This document shows, piece after piece, positions 61,880-64,000 of a stretch of DNA of 64,000 nt. Location of the stretch: positions 741,001 to 805,000 of the forward strand of contig SMMW01000635.1 of NCBI GenBank assembly GCA_004794655.1. Reading direction: 5' to 3'. Within the stretch, counting starts at the first letter, position 1, and each line of letters starts with the position of its first letter. A program made the position numbers and the translations under genes. Under the pieces are notes generated by a model. That model was not told where the DNA came from. It ran no database searches and saw only the letters and a program-made list of their open reading frames with translations. The stretch is from Marisa cornuarietis. Taxonomy: Eukaryota; Mollusca; Gastropoda; Architaenioglossa; Ampullariidae.

Positions 61880-62109
61880 AAGTAAGCGAGAAAGGCGGTG
61901 TGGTGGCGCAACGGTTAGCGCCTGTCACCAATACAGTGAAGGTTGGGCGTCCTGGGTTCAGTTCTCGTCTCGGACACGCTGTTCTTTGTCTGCATGTGAG
62001 ATCTGTTTACAGGGTTGACTGCCTTGCCGTGACATAGCCTTAGTTGCTGGCTCGGCGTTAAAACACCAATTTAAAAAAAAAAAGAAAAAAAAAAGAAAGT
62101 AAGCGAGAA
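61880..62109 (+). mobile_element. tRNA-derived SINE, near-complete, with 13-bp target duplication
   Basis: The element (about 61893-62096) opens with a pol III A-box-like TGGCGCAACGG and a B-box-like GGTTCAGTTCT. It then has a body ending GGCTCGGCGTTAAAACACC and an A-rich tail with G interruptions. The 13-bp AAGTAAGCGAGAA lies directly on both sides (61880-61892 and 62097-62109), a clear LINE-type insertion signature, suggesting relative youth. Confidence 0.92.
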
Positions 62110-62879
62110 GAATGGAGGAACAGCACATTCGTCACCGAACTCTTGTGAAGTATAGGAAGGTTTGCGAGTGTATAGTGTGGACTGTGACCGGCACACCTTG
62201 TCGCCACACACTCCTGTCTTCTAGGAATCCACATGACGTGATATTCAGATCCGCAACTCTCTTGGGGAGGTCGAAAAAAAAGGAAGTGATTGGGCGGGTG
62301 AGCAGCTCACGTATGACTCAATGGTCTAAACTGCTGGCTGTTTGCCAAGACCAACTCACCCTGTCGCGAAGTTTTATGCCATCAGGTCTCGGTGAACTAT
62401 GCACCAGTTGAACATTTGAAACCGCAGTTTAACATCCGAACTTTAAAATTCTTAAAGTCAACAATTAATAGACTCGCAATAGTTTGTTACGTAGTTACTT
62501 TTATTTTCTTTTATTTTGGGGATAAGTCCTCGACCTCCACCTCTCAACTTAGAGTCAATAGACTAAACAGACAACATACCATACAGCTGGAGCTTTAATT
62601 TGTATCTCCTAATCAGTTCGAGAATTCGCTTTGTCTTCTCTGCTTGATATTGATAGGCAAACCAAAAGACAATGTGCGTTGGCCTCGTTTTAGAAGTTAA
62701 CGCGAGAAAATTCGTCTGCAAGCAGTCTAGAGATAATACGTCCGTGCGTATACAACGACGACCAGTATTATTAACCCTCGTACTAGCGTCACAGTTACGC
62801 AACATTTGCTACGAAAGGTGTTTTGCTGCCCCTACTGGTTTCCCCTCCCCCCTCCAGATAGGTTATGCTCATTACTCTC

Positions 62880-63135
62880 ACCTAATCAAAGCATAGCTCC
62901 AGGCGCTGAGGCGTGGTACGGTTGGCTGATTTATTGAGTAGGAAAGTGCTTCCACCTTGAGGTGATTTCGCACTATGGGGGGAGAGGGAGGGTAGGAAAA
63001 AGGAGTACTTGGAGAAAAACCCTGACAGATGTCACGTACAGAGAATGTTTTGAGACGAGATCTGAACCTAGAGCCGCTCACTTCAGTGGTAACAAGCGAG
63101 TGTTTTAATATCCACTACACCCTGAGGCGCGGTAC
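62880..63135 (-). mobile_element. tRNA-derived SINE, second family
   Basis: Minus strand: GTGTAGTGGATATTAAAACA then CTCGCTTGTTACCACTGAAG and GGTTCAGATCTCGTCTC (B-box-like). The body continues toward about 62880. A different family from the copy at 61893. Confidence 0.6.
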
Positions 63136-63339
63136 CTTGTATAAGAAGTAAAAATAGTCAGAAGTGGAGCACGTGACGCTGTTCTTCTGATTATTACCGC
63201 TTAAGTAGTGATCATGACAAAGGTCGGAATACGTAGCTAGTGCAGGACTTTTTCCAGTTTTTTTTTTTTTTTTTTTAGAACTGGAAATATTATCTTTCTC
63301 TTGGAATGATGATAACAAAGCGCCTTGCTTGCGCACAAA

Positions 63340-63990
63340 AATAAAAACTCAAGAATGCATGCAAACGCATGTACCTTCATACATATACGCATAATATGGA
63401 ATGAGAAATAGTTAAATTGTTTCGAAGGAAGAGTAGGTTTCTGGTTGATAGGGAATGGCAGTAAGAGGACCAGAGACAGAAAAGGAACGCTGACCGAATG
63501 TAAGATGTCTGGTCCGAGGAATACCACTCCTGAAGAGAAACGGAGAGAACGAGGTGACGTGTAGATATGAAGTGAATTCAAGAGGGAGGTGGGGGAGGAA
63601 CCATTAAGACACTTTTAATAAAGGATGTTGACTTTGTATACGTCTAGAAATGGGGAGCTAGCGGAATTACAGTAAGAAGAGAAGTCGTGTGGTCAGTTTT
63701 ATTCTTTACGGAAAATGAGACGGACAGAGTTGTGTTGAAGACTCTAGAGAATGTGGATGGTAGAGTCAGACAGACCAACAAGTTACAGTAATCGATGCGA
63801 AAGATGACAAGGTGAGAAAACAAGTTCTGTGGTAGCATCTGTTAAAAGATGTTTACTTGCCCTGAACAAAACTTCACCGAATGCCGCTCGTGGGGTCGCT
63901 TTTAGGTTATATTATATCACACATTAGAGCAGAGAGTATCGATAGTTTTAATGTGCTCAGGATGTGTGTTAGCACGAGTAAGCATTCATG
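63340..63990 (-). mobile_element. LINE C-terminal remnant
   Basis: Minus-strand frames with FRIDYCNLLVCLTLPSTFSR and, further on, LTFGQRSFSVSGP and related pieces. This follows the order of the LINE ORF2 tail, with several frameshifts. It probably continues past the window edge. Confidence 0.7.
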
Positions 63991-64000
63991 AGGCCTGGCA

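Larger units (their letters stand above)
61498..64000. other. Region upstream of transporter B
   Basis: Presumed promoter of copy B, then repeats only: SINE at 61880-62109, a second SINE family at about 62880-63135 and a LINE remnant from 63340. No gene recognised. Confidence 0.5.

Noticed and set aside
61893..61975. Functional tRNA gene
   Set aside because: A and B boxes are present but no complete cloverleaf; the A-tail and target duplication show a SINE.

Overview
The window is nuclear DNA from an animal. Genes are split by many GT-AG introns, LINE/SINE/hAT debris is scattered throughout, and (CA)n tracts are unusually abundant. A full lanosterol synthase gene argues against insects and nematodes, which lack this enzyme. 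Protein divergence, LINE types and intron density suggest a mollusc, probably a gastropod; this is inference, not proof.

Layout. 0.5-14.3 kb, minus strand: a FANK1-like gene (fibronectin III plus ankyrin repeats), nine exons recognised, first exon not found; its introns carry a LINE remnant and two hAT elements that share 6-bp target duplications. 14.3-20.1 kb: no recognised gene, a SINE split by a hAT element, and a decayed retroposed sequence. 20.2-24.2 kb, plus: THOC3 (THO/TREX mRNA-export WD40 protein), six exons, complete. 25.6-26.9 kb, minus: a histone H2B gene with one intron and no visible histone stem-loop, lying between two direct repeats. 29.4-41.0 kb, plus: lanosterol synthase, 17 exons, 733 codons. 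42.1-44.6 kb, minus: proteasome subunit beta-3, six exons, 205 codons. 45.0-45.7 kb: LINE reverse transcriptase debris with a small inverted-repeat element. 47.6-61.5 kb, minus: two tandem paralogues of a divergent SLC16/monocarboxylate-transporter-like MFS protein, called A (47.6-52.9 kb) and B (55.2-61.5 kb). 61.5-64 kb: SINEs and a LINE remnant.

The genes do not form a pathway. FANK1, THOC3, H2B, LSS and PSMB3 are unrelated housekeeping or tissue-specific genes; only the transporter pair is related, by tandem duplication, with matching exon lengths and a (CA)n tract at the same intron position.

The most unusual structure is a 49-bp, 23-copy minisatellite (about 50.34-51.47 kb) immediately upstream of exon 3 of transporter A. 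Each unit is a copy of that exon's own 3' splice site: 15 nt of intron end, including the AG, plus the first 34 nt of the exon. The gene therefore shows a row of about 23 near-identical splice acceptors, of which only the exon-proximal one keeps the reading frame. Degenerate copies sit at the same place in transporter B, which itself is one nucleotide out of frame in exon 2.
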